Source of the DNA: Trichocoleus desertorum ATA4-8-CV12
GTDB taxonomy: Bacteria; Cyanobacteriota; Cyanobacteriia; FACHB-46
NCBI GenBank assembly: GCA_019358975.1
Contig: JAHHIL010000001.1
Location: forward strand, 124,001-188,000
Direction: 5' to 3'
Length of the DNA stretch: 64,000 nt
Position 1 is the stretch's first letter. Every line of letters begins with the position of its first letter. The position numbers and the translations under genes were made by a program. The notes beneath the pieces were generated by a model, which worked only from the letters and a program-made list of their open reading frames with translations, did no database searches and was not told the origin of the DNA. Shown one piece after another: positions 28,353-37,065 of the stretch.

Positions 28353-28847
28353 ATGAAGAGACGAAACTTTATCTGGGCGGGTGCAGCAATTGTTGGCTCA
28401 GCCTGGAGCTTATCTTTTTTACGCGGGAACTCAAGCGCTATGACAACGACCAACGAGAATTTTGAAGTTACTAAAACCGAAGCAGAGTGGCGGCAGATTT
28501 TGACGCCAGAACAGTTTCAGGTGCTACGTCAGCATGGAACCGAGCGGGCTGGCACTAGCCCATTAGATAAGCAGTATGGCCAAGGCACTTATGTCTGTGC
28601 GGGCTGTGAGTTGCCACTATTCCCCTCTGAAACCAAATTTGATAGCCGCACGGGTTGGCCTAGCTTCTACGCTCCGATTGAGGATGCGATCGCGACTACC
28701 ACTGATAAGTCTTGGTTTATGACCCGGGTGGAGGTGCATTGTCATCGTTGTGGAGGTCATCTGGGTCATGTGTTTGATGATGGTCCTCGGCCTACGGGTC
28801 AGCGCTACTGCATGAACGGAGTTTCGCTCAAGTTTCTCCCTGCTTAA
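28353..28847 (+). CDS. msrB: peptide-methionine (R)-S-oxide reductase with Tat-like signal
   Basis: The protein has 164 residues. The enzymatic domain (about 38-164) has two zinc-binding CxxC pairs (CAGC, CHRC) and the catalytic cysteine in RYCMNG. It reduces methionine-R-sulfoxide in proteins using thioredoxin-type donors. The first 29 residues (MKRRNFIWAGAAIVGSAWSL) look like a twin-arginine signal (RRNFI then a hydrophobic stretch), which would send the enzyme to the periplasm or thylakoid lumen. A cytosolic form could start at the internal ATG 28440, just before the enzymatic domain. Confidence 0.93.
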   Translation: MKRRNFIWAGAAIVGSAWSLSFLRGNSSAMTTTNENFEVTKTEAEWRQILTPEQFQVLRQHGTERAGTSPLDKQYGQGTYVCAGCELPLFPSETKFDSRTGWPSFYAPIEDAIATTTDKSWFMTRVEVHCHRCGGHLGHVFDDGPRPTGQRYCMNGVSLKFLPA

Positions 28848-28860
28848 GCAACTTGAGACC

Positions 28861-28945
28861 TAACCCCCGGCCCCTTCCCTAGCAGGGAAGGGGAGACAGC
28901 TCCAAAGCCTCTCTCGAATTTGGCGAGGGTTTGGAGAGAGGTTTG
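28861..28945. repeat. family C double-hairpin repeat / bidirectional terminator
   Basis: A perfect 10-base stem CCCCTTCCCT (28871-28880) / AGGGAAGGGG (28884-28893) is followed by CCTCTCTC (28908-28915) / GAGAGAGG (28934-28941). Such CCCCTTCCCT plus CTCTCTC elements are common dispersed repeats in cyanobacterial genomes. It lies exactly between the convergent ends of msrB and the hydrolase gene. Confidence 0.75.
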
Positions 28946-28947
28946 CC

Positions 28948-30015
28948 TTAGCGGTTTTGGGGGTCGAGTCCCATGAGTAACCGATAGCGGTTGGTCTCAG
29001 GGATATAGCGCCGACCGCGAATTTCATCTGGGATTTGGTTACGGATTACTTGTCTCATATCAGTCACGACTCGCGGCACAGTGACGAAATAGCCATGCTC
29101 GGCGGGATCGGTGATGCGCGAAATAATATCGGTGCAGTCGATCGGGTAGACGTTTCGAGGCAGCGATCGCGGTTGCATAGGGCCATCGGTGCCAAGTCGG
29201 GGAGGGTTCCCTTTTAGGGTGTCGCTAGCCCACAAAGCTAAGTCGTTGCGGTTGAAGTAGACGCTAGTGCGACGAGTGATGCGGGGCAAGGAAAATAGTT
29301 TGTAGTCAAGATCGAAGGCATCATCATCTTCGTCGGCTGCCATCAGCAACACTTGATCAAAGATTCTCGGTAGCTGAACCACTTGGTTTTTAACTTCTTG
29401 CATGGCAGCTCGCAACACATAAGCGCCCATGCTATGAGCAATCAGGTGTAATCGTTGGTTGCAAGGGGGCTGGGAGTTCTGATTAATTTTGTTAATAAAG
29501 TCAGCAAGTTTTAAGAAGGCACGGGCAAAGGCGACACCAGAAGCAGCTGCATCCAGGCGATCATTTTTGTAGGCAACGGCATCACGCGATCGCGGATTGG
29601 TCAACAGCAAGGAACCATCGGAGGGCCAGGAAAAGACACACATATTCAGCTTGAGGGGCTGTGCTGGATTGAGTGGGTCGTTGGCGGTCAGGACTTGGTG
29701 TAACCGAGCTGCATAGCTTAAGGCTCCATGAAAGGAGGTGTTGAAACCATGAATGAAGATGATGGTATCTTCGCCTATCTGAGCCATGTCTTGCTGAACT
29801 TGCTCAAATATAGTTTGGCTACCCAACACAGGCGGCTCGGCAAATAAATCCTCAGGAGCCACTCGAATCTGAAACTGATCAAATTCGGGGCCTGAGACTT
29901 CGGCTCGACCAAAGCGCAAATTTGCTAGACCGTCATCGCTAAAGTTACGACCAAAGTCATCAGGGTTTACGTCTCGATTAGGACGGCGGTTAGTAGCAAA
30001 ATAAATTCTGGTCAT
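28948..30015 (-). CDS. alpha/beta hydrolase, DUF900-like
   Basis: The protein has 355 residues from the ATG at 30015. The frame is open to 30105, but MTRIYFATNRRPN is the natural family start. After that motif come the oxyanion region IIFIHGFNTSFHGALSYAARL and the nucleophile elbow HLIAHSMGAYVLRAAM (Ser in AHSMG). An acidic residue in LLMAADEDDDAF and the late DIISRITDPAEHGYF (His) probably complete the triad. The pattern ATNR plus an esterase fold matches DUF900, predicted cytosolic esterases of unknown substrate. It is convergent with msrB. Confidence 0.8.
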   Translation of the reverse strand: MTRIYFATNRRPNRDVNPDDFGRNFSDDGLANLRFGRAEVSGPEFDQFQIRVAPEDLFAEPPVLGSQTIFEQVQQDMAQIGEDTIIFIHGFNTSFHGALSYAARLHQVLTANDPLNPAQPLKLNMCVFSWPSDGSLLLTNPRSRDAVAYKNDRLDAAASGVAFARAFLKLADFINKINQNSQPPCNQRLHLIAHSMGAYVLRAAMQEVKNQVVQLPRIFDQVLLMAADEDDDAFDLDYKLFSLPRITRRTSVYFNRNDLALWASDTLKGNPPRLGTDGPMQPRSLPRNVYPIDCTDIISRITDPAEHGYFVTVPRVVTDMRQVIRNQIPDEIRGRRYIPETNRYRLLMGLDPQNR

Positions 30016-30273
30016 ATGCCTACTTCGAATTACTATTTTTGCAGCAGCTGATCTGTTCGCGATTATTGGGTTGAATTGAGAGTCATTGAGCAGCGTGCCT
30101 GCCAAAAATCAGACCATGATTCAGATTGCCATTGAAGAGATTACCCGTAGTTCTTAATACTTCAGTTATCTAAAGAAGATGGTTTCATAAAATCAGATTT
30201 TGTGGGGCGATCGCGATTTGAAAACAGCTTTAAAGAGTTGACGAGTGTTAGCAATCTATTGATAGAGCGTGTT

Positions 30274-30702
30274 ATGAATCCTGTCTTGTTTCACTTGGCT
30301 TTTCCAGTGACTGACATTGCCCAGACCAAAGTCTTTTATGCAGATGGGCTGGGTTGTACGGTGGGACGCGAGAATGCAACCTCCGTGATCCTCAATTTAT
30401 ATGGGCATCAATTGGTGGCTCACACAACTTCAGAACTGCTCACACCGCAACGGGGCATTTATCCTAGGCATTTTGGGTTGGTGTTTACCTCAGAGTCCGA
30501 CTGGGAAGAACTGCTAGAGCGATCGCAACAACGACAATTGCGTTTTTACCAAGAACCAAAGCGCCGTTTCCCCGGTCTGCCTCTAGAACACCGCACCTTC
30601 TTTCTCGAAGATCCCTTTCACAATCTGCTGGAATTTAAGTTCTACTGCCATCCAGCGGCAATTTTTGGCGATCGCGACTTTGCTCAAGTGGGCGATCGCT
30701 AG
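30274..30702 (+). CDS. VOC-family (glyoxalase/dioxygenase fold) protein
   Basis: The protein has 142 residues from the ATG at 30274; the frame opens at 30202, but FHLAFPVTDIAQTKVFYADGLG is the characteristic VOC start. It has two beta-alpha-beta-beta-beta modules. The metal ligands are plausibly His in LFHLAF, His in YPRHFGLVF and Glu in NLLEFKFY. VOC proteins include glyoxalase I, fosfomycin-resistance enzymes and extradiol dioxygenases; which activity applies is not evident. Its last 68 bases overlap the end of the convergent lipase-like gene. Confidence 0.85.
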   Translation: MNPVLFHLAFPVTDIAQTKVFYADGLGCTVGRENATSVILNLYGHQLVAHTTSELLTPQRGIYPRHFGLVFTSESDWEELLERSQQRQLRFYQEPKRRFPGLPLEHRTFFLEDPFHNLLEFKFYCHPAAIFGDRDFAQVGDR

Positions 30703-31303
30703 AGATAGAAACCTGGAGGGGAGTTTGGAGGCAGGAAGCCACAGCTTGCAAACTCTGGGGATGAGACACCATCCAAGCATGGCTCGGCACCCAAACTGGC
30801 ACACTTTGTCCTATAGGCATGAGTGAACTATTGGCGGGCACAATCATCAAGTCTAGAGGGGTCCAAATGGAGGTGAAATCAAGCCGACTTAACACCTCAG
30901 TATCCTGATTTAAGTCTTGCAAAAAAGCACTTCCAGGTCGCATTTGTCTACAACCAGGCCGCTCGGAGCCATAGGCGATCCAAGTCCCCTGGTGGGGTGA
31001 AGCAATGGTGACAAAACGTTTAACTTGGGCAATTCCGCCTAGGCGCTGTACATAGTAACGGCTAACAATGCCACCCATACTAAAGCCAACTAAATCAAAG
31101 GGTTGTTCTGGAGCAAAGGTGCTAGCTACATAATTAGAAACTTGGGCCGCTAGATATTCCAAGCCTAAGTGACCGTTGTTAGGGGTTAAGCTAAGACTGT
31201 GGACTGAGTAACCTAATCGCGTTAAGTAACGAGACATGGAGTGGAAGACGGCTTCGGTGTCGTTAATGCCGTGAATTAGCAACACTGGATGGCGAAAACC
31301 CAT
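30635..31303 (-). CDS. alpha/beta hydrolase, triacylglycerol lipase-like
   Basis: The protein has 222 residues. The oxyanion motif LLIHGINDTEAVFH near the N-terminus and the nucleophile elbow FDLVGFSMGGIVSRYY (Ser in GFSMG) are followed by TIASPHQGTWIAYG, the pattern of PGAP1/LipA-like lipases. The Asp and His are likely in PLDLMIVPANSS and PSHAWMVSHP. There is no signal peptide, so it is probably cytosolic or membrane-peripheral. The C-terminal 22 residues, in the overlap with the VOC gene, look unstructured. Confidence 0.82.
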   Translation of the reverse strand: MGFRHPVLLIHGINDTEAVFHSMSRYLTRLGYSVHSLSLTPNNGHLGLEYLAAQVSNYVASTFAPEQPFDLVGFSMGGIVSRYYVQRLGGIAQVKRFVTIASPHQGTWIAYGSERPGCRQMRPGSAFLQDLNQDTEVLSRLDFTSIWTPLDLMIVPANSSLMPIGQSVPVWVPSHAWMVSHPQSLQAVASCLQTPLQVSISSDRPLEQSRDRQKLPLDGSRT

Positions 31304-31700
31304 GCAACTCCCTTACGTTTTCTGTTTGCATCTCTAGCTTAGACAGAGGCGATCGCGATTTTGAGCTTTGTTTAGGACAGCTGATTGACTGGCTAAAAGC
31401 AAACGCTAAAACCAGAGGGTCAATTCTGCAAAACAGGTCTGCATAATAAGTCTGCAAAACAAGATAAAAGTCTACAAAGCAGTGTGGTTCAAGGTAGCGT
31501 CTTCGGAGTGAGTATTTGTACCTCCTATGCTGTCAATAAACTTTTGTAAATTAATGTTGAGTAATCTTGTGTTTGTGAGTAGGAAAATTTCATAATTTTC
31601 TTAATTGAACTAGTTAGATCAAGTAGCTGGAAGTCTCGGCTAGCTTTAATCTTTCAGGCTTTCACTTAACTCATTAAGACCAACGCTAGGAGCGGGTATC
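31304..31700. other. intergenic region upstream of the Lys/Ala/Pro-rich protein
   Basis: About 400 bases with no credible gene. It contains the short direct repeats listed at 31424-31481 and an AT-rich stretch (31540-31615) suited to promoters. Both flanking genes are transcribed outward from it. Confidence 0.4.
31424..31481. repeat. four imperfect direct repeats of GTCTGCAAAACA
   Basis: Units begin near 31424, 31437, 31450 and 31470. Units 1 and 3 share TCTGCAAAACA exactly, unit 2 reads GTCTGCATAATA and unit 4 GTCTACAAAGCA. Spacing is 13, 13 and 20 bases. They could be binding sites for a regulator of either flanking gene. They are too short and irregular for CRISPR. Confidence 0.45.
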
Positions 31701-32189
31701 ATGTTCGGTTTTATTAAGAAACTAATTAATGGAATTTTGGCCTTTGTAACTGGCTTGTTTAGCAAGAAGTCAGCCGCCGACGCGCCCAGTGCTGTGCCAC
31801 AGCCTAAGCGGAATTCAGGCTATTTCATGGAATTAGATGACTCTCCAGCCAACGGGCAAACTGCCAAGATTGAAGCTGCAAAAGCTGAGCCCGCGAAAGC
31901 CCAACCTGCCAAGATTGAGGCTGCCAAGGTAGAAGCTCCCAAAGCGCCAGAGCCCGCTGCTCAACCTGGAAAAGCTGAAGCCAGAAAGGCTGCTAGGGCT
32001 GAGGCTACGAAAAATGAGGCAACACCTGCTCCTGCTCAGCCCGCTCCTGCCCCTGTAACCAACAACCAGAACGGTCAAAAGTCTTCTGAACCCGCGATCG
32101 CGTTCTCTAGCTTTGGCGATCGCCGTCGTCCTGGTCCTAATATGAGTTCCTTCTTGGATATGGCTCGTCAAGTTAAAGTTCCTACCTAA
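31701..32189 (+). CDS. Lys/Ala/Pro-rich protein with N-terminal amphipathic helix
   Basis: The protein has 162 residues and an AGGAGCGGG site before the ATG. Residues 1-24 (FGFIKKLINGILAFVTGLFS) form an amphipathic or weakly membrane-inserting helix. A short conserved element follows (GYFMELDD, about 40-47), then a repetitive linker of AKIEAAKAEPAK-like units (about 56-120). The tail is conserved-looking (FSSFGDRRRPGPNMSSFLDMAR). Proteins with this layout recur in cyanobacteria without a known role. The helix and the basic repetitive linker suggest a peripheral membrane protein with a flexible tether. Confidence 0.75.
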   Translation: MFGFIKKLINGILAFVTGLFSKKSAADAPSAVPQPKRNSGYFMELDDSPANGQTAKIEAAKAEPAKAQPAKIEAAKVEAPKAPEPAAQPGKAEARKAARAEATKNEATPAPAQPAPAPVTNNQNGQKSSEPAIAFSSFGDRRRPGPNMSSFLDMARQVKVPT

Positions 32190-32242
32190 TGAGTAGGTTT
32201 GGAGGCTCTCCTCCTCTAACTGCCTGTTTTAACTTGTCTTTT

Positions 32243-33322
32243 CTAATTCGACTGTAAAAATACCAGAGCGCTATAGAGCTGAAAGGCAGGGTCCCAATGG
32301 GTCTCTGCTTTTCTTTCTATGTCGATTTGCGCTTTGATGCGGCTTAAGGGGGGAATATGATCTACTGTGGTTTCGGCAAAGCCCGTAAAATCTGACCAAA
32401 CTTCTAAGTTGGGCAATTTTTGATTGAGGAAATCGATCAGGTGGTTCCAGTTGATCCGAGTGGTGGTTTGGGGAGTCACTTGCTCGGCGATCGCGGCGTC
32501 TTCTTGAAACAGGTAGTTGCTATCACAGAACCGTAAGATGGATTGGCGTCCGGGAATATGCAAGTCCCAAATATGGGCGTAATCTTGCGTTTGCTCTTTC
32601 CATTGCAACTTGCCCCAAGCTCCTTGATCAATCACATCTCCAAAAATAGGCAGGAGTCCTTCAACCCGCCGCGTCACTTCTGACCACTCGAAGGTCAAGG
32701 AACCCACCTGATCGAATTCGTTTTGACAAACGACGGTGATCTGGGGTGCAACTGATTGAAAGTGTAGGACGCGAAAGATCCGTAGTTTTTCAACTGCCGC
32801 TAAAGACACCCAGAAGGCGGGAATCTGAGCGCTCCCTAGCTCTTGGCCGTAGACTTGTAGTTCTCCAATTGGGCCAGTGCGGTACAGTTGCCAACTGCGG
32901 CTGGGGAGTTGCATCCGGGCCGTATAAGCATCTAGCTTCATGATGCGGGCAAAGTTTTGAGCTGCGACGTTTCTGGCTTCCCCGGTTACTGGAGCGAGCA
33001 TCAAAAAGCCGAGTTCGGTGTTGGCAGGGTCAGTCGTTGCCTCGGCGATCGCTTGTTGCCGTTGGGCTTTCACAATCGCTTCCACCCGTTGCATGCCTTG
33101 TCGAGCTTGTGTTGCCACTTTAGGATGCAGTGAGTTGCGCAGGAGCTGGCGATAAACGGATTCAGCCGCGTCTAGTTTGCCAGAGACTTCATGTAGCCGT
33201 CCGATATATAACTGCACCCAAGGATTTTCTGGCATCCGTTGTCGCAGAGCCTTAAGTAATTGGGCGGCAGTGCGATAGTCCTTGCTGTCAAAGGCAGCCG
33301 CTACTTGTTCCAGCTCAGTCAT
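32243..33322 (-). CDS. TPR-containing protein of unknown function
   Basis: A 359-residue protein with an N-terminal pair of tetratricopeptide-like repeats (about 1-75: DYRTAAQLLKALRQRMPENPWVQLYIGRLHEVSGKLDAAESVYRQLL, in two helical hairpins). The C-terminal half is mixed alpha/beta with aromatic-rich segments (WGKLQWKEQTQDYAHIWDLHIPG). There is no signal peptide. It starts 12 bases after rsmE on the same strand, so the two are probably co-transcribed. I do not recognise the C-terminal domain; the TPR part should mediate protein contact. Confidence 0.7.
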   Translation of the reverse strand: MTELEQVAAAFDSKDYRTAAQLLKALRQRMPENPWVQLYIGRLHEVSGKLDAAESVYRQLLRNSLHPKVATQARQGMQRVEAIVKAQRQQAIAEATTDPANTELGFLMLAPVTGEARNVAAQNFARIMKLDAYTARMQLPSRSWQLYRTGPIGELQVYGQELGSAQIPAFWVSLAAVEKLRIFRVLHFQSVAPQITVVCQNEFDQVGSLTFEWSEVTRRVEGLLPIFGDVIDQGAWGKLQWKEQTQDYAHIWDLHIPGRQSILRFCDSNYLFQEDAAIAEQVTPQTTTRINWNHLIDFLNQKLPNLEVWSDFTGFAETTVDHIPPLSRIKAQIDIERKAETHWDPAFQLYSALVFLQSN

Positions 33323-33334
33323 AATTTCTTTAGT

Positions 33335-34147
33335 TCACCCTGGCAAATTGGTGGAGATGGGACTCGGATTGGCTTCAGTCACAGCAGCCATTAAAGAGAG
33401 TGCGACTAAGGGAGCGGTGACAGCCCTGAGAATGCGCTGCCCCAAAGACACAGGTTGATATCCTAGCGCGATCGCTTGCTCAACTTCCCTCTCTGTCCAG
33501 CCGCCTTCCGGTCCAGTCACAATTACCATTGAGGATAGCGCAGACAACCGTGGTTGCTGGTCGGTAAACCCAAAATCTCTCTGTAAGCAGTTCAATAGAT
33601 GGGGCGCATCGTACCGAGTGACGCAAAAGTAGCCAATGGCTGGAGGTGTGTCTGGGGTGGTTGCTCGTAACTCTTGTAGTTGTGTCAGCAAGGAAACGGG
33701 TTCTAGGAGCGTAGGCACAACTTGTCGCTCAGACTGCTCCGCTGCTTCTTGGGCAATACGCCGCCAGCGTTCTAGTTTTTGGGGGCTAGGGTGGAGTAAG
33801 GTGCGATCGCTAATCACAGGAGCAATACAGCTAATGCCGAGTTCGGTGGCTTGCCGCACCACTTCATCAAATCCACTGCCTTTCGGTAAAGCTATGACTA
33901 GTGTGATTGCAGTAGATAACTCAGTATCAACGCTCAAAGTTTGAACAATCTGCGCTTGCAGAGCTTGGTCTTGGCTCTCTAATAGTTCAGCTAACCACCA
34001 CTGGCCTTGACCATTCATCGCAATAAAGCGATCGCCACAACGGAGCCGCAAAACTCGGCTCAAATAATGCTGTTGCTCTGCGCTTAAGCTAATTTGCTCT
34101 CCATGTAGTTGAGTGGGCGCGATCGCCAATCGTTGCAACTCAGGCAA
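33335..34147 (-). CDS. rsmE: 16S rRNA (uracil-1498-N3)-methyltransferase
   Basis: The protein has 270 residues; family members are usually 240-260. An N-terminal PUA-like domain (HYLSRVLRLRCGDRFIAMNGQG) precedes the SPOUT knot at about 75-260: ALPKGSGFDEVVRQATELG, then VTGPEGGWTEREVEQA and LGQRILRAVTAPLVALSLM. It methylates U1498 in the 30S subunit using SAM. The usual ILRxETA motif reads ILRAVTA here; I believe this Val is common in cyanobacterial members, so I do not treat it as a defect. Confidence 0.93.
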   Translation of the reverse strand: MPELQRLAIAPTQLHGEQISLSAEQQHYLSRVLRLRCGDRFIAMNGQGQWWLAELLESQDQALQAQIVQTLSVDTELSTAITLVIALPKGSGFDEVVRQATELGISCIAPVISDRTLLHPSPQKLERWRRIAQEAAEQSERQVVPTLLEPVSLLTQLQELRATTPDTPPAIGYFCVTRYDAPHLLNCLQRDFGFTDQQPRLSALSSMVIVTGPEGGWTEREVEQAIALGYQPVSLGQRILRAVTAPLVALSLMAAVTEANPSPISTNLPG

Positions 34148-34722
34148 GTGATACTCCTAGGCCGACTTTTCTATCCTGTCTATCCTGACATTGAGTGTTC
34201 TGATTCATCTAGGGTTGGGTCTACCTTTTTCACAGGTCAAAGGCTTCTAGAGCCGCTCGATCTCAACAAACAAATACTTAAGCCTTTTTTTATCAAAGCT
34301 TTTGATTACAGTGAATCTACAGCAGGTTTTTACCTAATCAGATGAGCTAATGCGAACTCTAAAAGAAGCGATGTGGTTGATTTCTAAATGACTTCCGTAC
34401 GATTACGGGTGTACCCAAAGGGTTGATCGAACAAAGTTTGAGATAGGATAGCAGCCCTTAAATTCCTACAGTTTAAACCCTGCGATTCAATTTTTTCGAT
34501 AAAGAAAACTACTAAAAACCTTTTTTCTTTTGGGTGATCTTAGGCGTTGAGTCTTGCCCATTATCTATAGCAATCCTAAATGGATTGGAAACAGGGGGTG
34601 GGGGCGAAGTCCCCACACAAGGGTTTTACCCTTGCACCCCATTGAAGAATCAAAAAGGATTGCTATAGCAGACTAACTAATGCTTCAAAAACTAGATTTT
34701 TGAAATCAGAACAATAAATTTT
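34148..34722. other. intergenic region upstream of the ethylene-receptor-type kinase
   Basis: A gap of 575 bases. It contains the family B element at 34565-34668, which ends 54 bases before the kinase start. The rest is AT-rich with no credible gene; a frame at 34109-34345 overlaps rsmE and looks like a shadow. Confidence 0.45.
34565..34668 (-). repeat. family B MITE-like element, single copy
   Basis: The 104-base element is bounded by perfect 12-base terminal inverted repeats, CTATAGCAATCC (34565-34576) and GGATTGCTATAG (34657-34668). The interior carries GTGGGGGCGAAGTCCCCAC and AAGGGTTTTACCCTT hairpins. It is the reverse orientation of the copy at 61062-61254. There is no ORF, so any mobility would need a transposase in trans. 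No clear target-site duplication is visible. Confidence 0.82.
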
Positions 34723-37050
34723 ATGTGGGAATTCTTTAGCAGTTTTTTATTTTCTGATCAATTTATTCCGCATGGGCACTGTTACCTGTGGCGACCGGGC
34801 TTAGTCTGGCTCCATGTAGTCTCAGATTTAGCGATCGCCCTAGCTTATTATTCAATTCCGATTTCGTTGGTCTACTTTATCCGGAAGCGGCGCGATGTTC
34901 CCTTCCCGTGGATATTTTTACTGTTTGGAGCCTTCATCATCGCTTGTGGAACGACACACATTTTGGAAGTTTGGACGCTTTGGCATCCAACTTACTGGGT
35001 ATCTGGCACCGTTAAGGCGTTCACAGCCACCATATCTCTCTTCACCGCTCTAGAGTTGGGGCCATTAATCCCAAAAGTTCTGGCTTTACCGAGTCCTGCT
35101 CAGCTAGAAGCAACTAACCGAGAATTAGAGCAGCAGATTCTAGAACGTCAGCAAGCCGAGGCAGTTCTAGCTAGGCAGGCAGCGATGCTCCAGAAGCAAG
35201 CTCAATTACTGGATCTAGCACATGACACCATCTTGGTGAGAGCGTGGAATGGTGCTATCACCTTCTGGAACCAGGGCGCAGAAGAAATGTATGGGTGGTC
35301 AAAAGCAGAAGCTTTATCTTGTGGTTCACACACTTTGTTAAAAACAGAGTTTCCTCAACCGCTAGCGGAGATTGAAGCTCAGTTGCTACGGGAGAATCGT
35401 TGGGAAGGGGAACTGTGCCATACCAAAAAAGATGGCAGTCAGTTAGTTGTGGCGAGTCGTTGGGCTTTGCAAAGAGATGAAAATGGCAATCCTGTTGCTG
35501 TTCTAGAAATCAATAACGATATTACCGATCGCAAGCAAGCTGAGTTAGCGCTTCAAGCCGCTCATAACGAGCTAGAAATTCGGGTAACCGAAAGAACCAC
35601 AGCCCTAGCTCAGGCCAACAAAGAACTGCGACTAGAAATCGTAGAACGACAACGGATAGAGGCAACCTTGCGAGATAGTGAGCAGCGGTTTCGGGCAACT
35701 TTTGAACAAGCTGCGGTCGGGATTGCCCATGTTGGCTTGGAGGGACAATGGCTGCGTGTGAATCAAAAGCTTTGCGATACTGTCGGCTACACCCGCTCGG
35801 AGCTACTTGACCTCACCTTTCAAGACATCACTGTTCCTGATGATTTGGCTGCTGACTTAGCTTGTGTTCACCAAGTTTTAGCGGGCACCCTACAGACTTT
35901 TTCGATGGAGAAACGGTACGTCCGCAAAGATGGATCTACGATTTGGGTCAATTTAACTGTTTCGCTAGTGCGGGAAGCGACTAAGCCCAAATATTTTATT
36001 TCTGTGATTGAAGATATTTCCGAGCGCCGACAGGCTGAAGCACAACTGCAAAATTCTCTGAAAGAACTGTCGGATATTAAGTTTGCTCTCGATCAATCAG
36101 CAATCGTTGTGACTACTGATCGGCAGGGCATTATTACTTATATCAACGACAAGTTTTGTGAGCTTTCCCAATATACCAGAGAGGAATTACTGGGAAAGAA
36201 CCATCGCCTGATTAACTCCGGTTATCATGACCCAACTTTCTTTCAGGATCTCTGGTCAGTGATTTCTAAGGGCAAGGTTTGGAAGGGAGAGATTAAGAAC
36301 CGCGCTAAAGATGGTAGCGACTACTGGGTTGACACCACAATTGTGCCTTTTCTGAACGAGCAAGGCCAACCGTTTCAATATCTTGCTATTCGCTTTGACA
36401 CCACCAATCGCAAGCAAATTGAAGAGCGCATGAGAACTTCACTTCAGGAAAAAGAAGTTCTACTTAAAGAAGTTCATCATCGAGTTAAAAACAATCTGCA
36501 AATTATTTCTAGCCTGTTGAACCTACAATGCCAAAACCTAGAAGATGACGAAGTGCTAGCTGTATTTAGAGAGAGCCAAAACCGAATTGAATCAATGGCG
36601 TTAATTCATGAAAAGCTCTATCAATCTGAAGATATGGCTCGGATTAATGCCCCAGATTACATCTGTGACCTGGTGTCAAATTTGTTTTATACCTATGAAA
36701 TTAATGCGGATGCGATCGCCTTAAAAATTGATGTAGATGAGGTTTGGTTGGGCCTAGATACCGCTATTCCCTGCGGTCTCATCATTAACGAGCTGGTGTC
36801 AAATGCCCTCAAGCACGCATTTCCGGATGGACGAACAGGAGAAGTTTGTATTCATTTTGGTGTCCGAGATGCGCATCACTTCATGCTTGCTGTTAGCGAT
36901 ACCGGGGTTGGTTTGTCCAAAGACTTAGATTACCAAAATACCGATTCTTTGGGTTTGCAATTAGTGAATGCCCTGACTCATCAAATTGAGGGAGCAATCC
37001 AGATCAATGAGGGTGATGGTGTCGAATTTGAAATTGTATTTCCTAACTAA
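34723..37050 (+). CDS. ethylene-receptor-domain histidine kinase with three PAS domains
   Basis: A 775-residue membrane kinase. Residues 25-120 form three membrane helices matching the plant/cyanobacterial ethylene-binding domain. Asp35 and Tyr42 lie in [13 protein letters not shown], and Cys75 and His79 in [16 protein letters not shown]. These correspond to ETR1 Asp25, Tyr32, Cys65 and His69, the last two being copper(I) ligands. A coiled linker and three PAS domains follow (about 155-275, 315-445, 450-570). HisKA_2 has His586 ([20 protein letters not shown]), then HATPase_c has [15 protein letters not shown] and SDTGVGL. The relative in Synechocystis is SynEtr1 (Slr1212). The next gene encodes a receiver-kinase 15 bases away. 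Confidence 0.92.
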   Translation: MWEFFSSFLFSDQFIPHGHCYLWRPGLVWLHVVSDLAIALAYYSIPISLVYFIRKRRDVPFPWIFLLFGAFIIACGTTHILEVWTLWHPTYWVSGTVKAFTATISLFTALELGPLIPKVLALPSPAQLEATNRELEQQILERQQAEAVLARQAAMLQKQAQLLDLAHDTILVRAWNGAITFWNQGAEEMYGWSKAEALSCGSHTLLKTEFPQPLAEIEAQLLRENRWEGELCHTKKDGSQLVVASRWALQRDENGNPVAVLEINNDITDRKQAELALQAAHNELEIRVTERTTALAQANKELRLEIVERQRIEATLRDSEQRFRATFEQAAVGIAHVGLEGQWLRVNQKLCDTVGYTRSELLDLTFQDITVPDDLAADLACVHQVLAGTLQTFSMEKRYVRKDGSTIWVNLTVSLVREATKPKYFISVIEDISERRQAEAQLQNSLKELSDIKFALDQSAIVVTTDRQGIITYINDKFCELSQYTREELLGKNHRLINSGYHDPTFFQDLWSVISKGKVWKGEIKNRAKDGSDYWVDTTIVPFLNEQGQPFQYLAIRFDTTNRKQIEERMRTSLQEKEVLLKEVHHRVKNNLQIISSLLNLQCQNLEDDEVLAVFRESQNRIESMALIHEKLYQSEDMARINAPDYICDLVSNLFYTYEINADAIALKIDVDEVWLGLDTAIPCGLIINELVSNALKHAFPDGRTGEVCIHFGVRDAHHFMLAVSDTGVGLSKDLDYQNTDSLGLQLVNALTHQIEGAIQINEGDGVEFEIVFPN

Positions 37051-37065
37051 AAGTTATCTGGGACA

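Noticed and set aside
31424-31481. CRISPR array
   Set aside because: Units are only about 12 bases, imperfect and irregularly spaced, with no spacers of 30-40 bases and no cas genes anywhere in the window.
33335-34147. Defective RsmE because ILRxETA reads ILRAVTA
   Set aside because: All other SPOUT motifs are intact and I believe the Val variant is common in cyanobacteria, so it is not evidence of inactivation.
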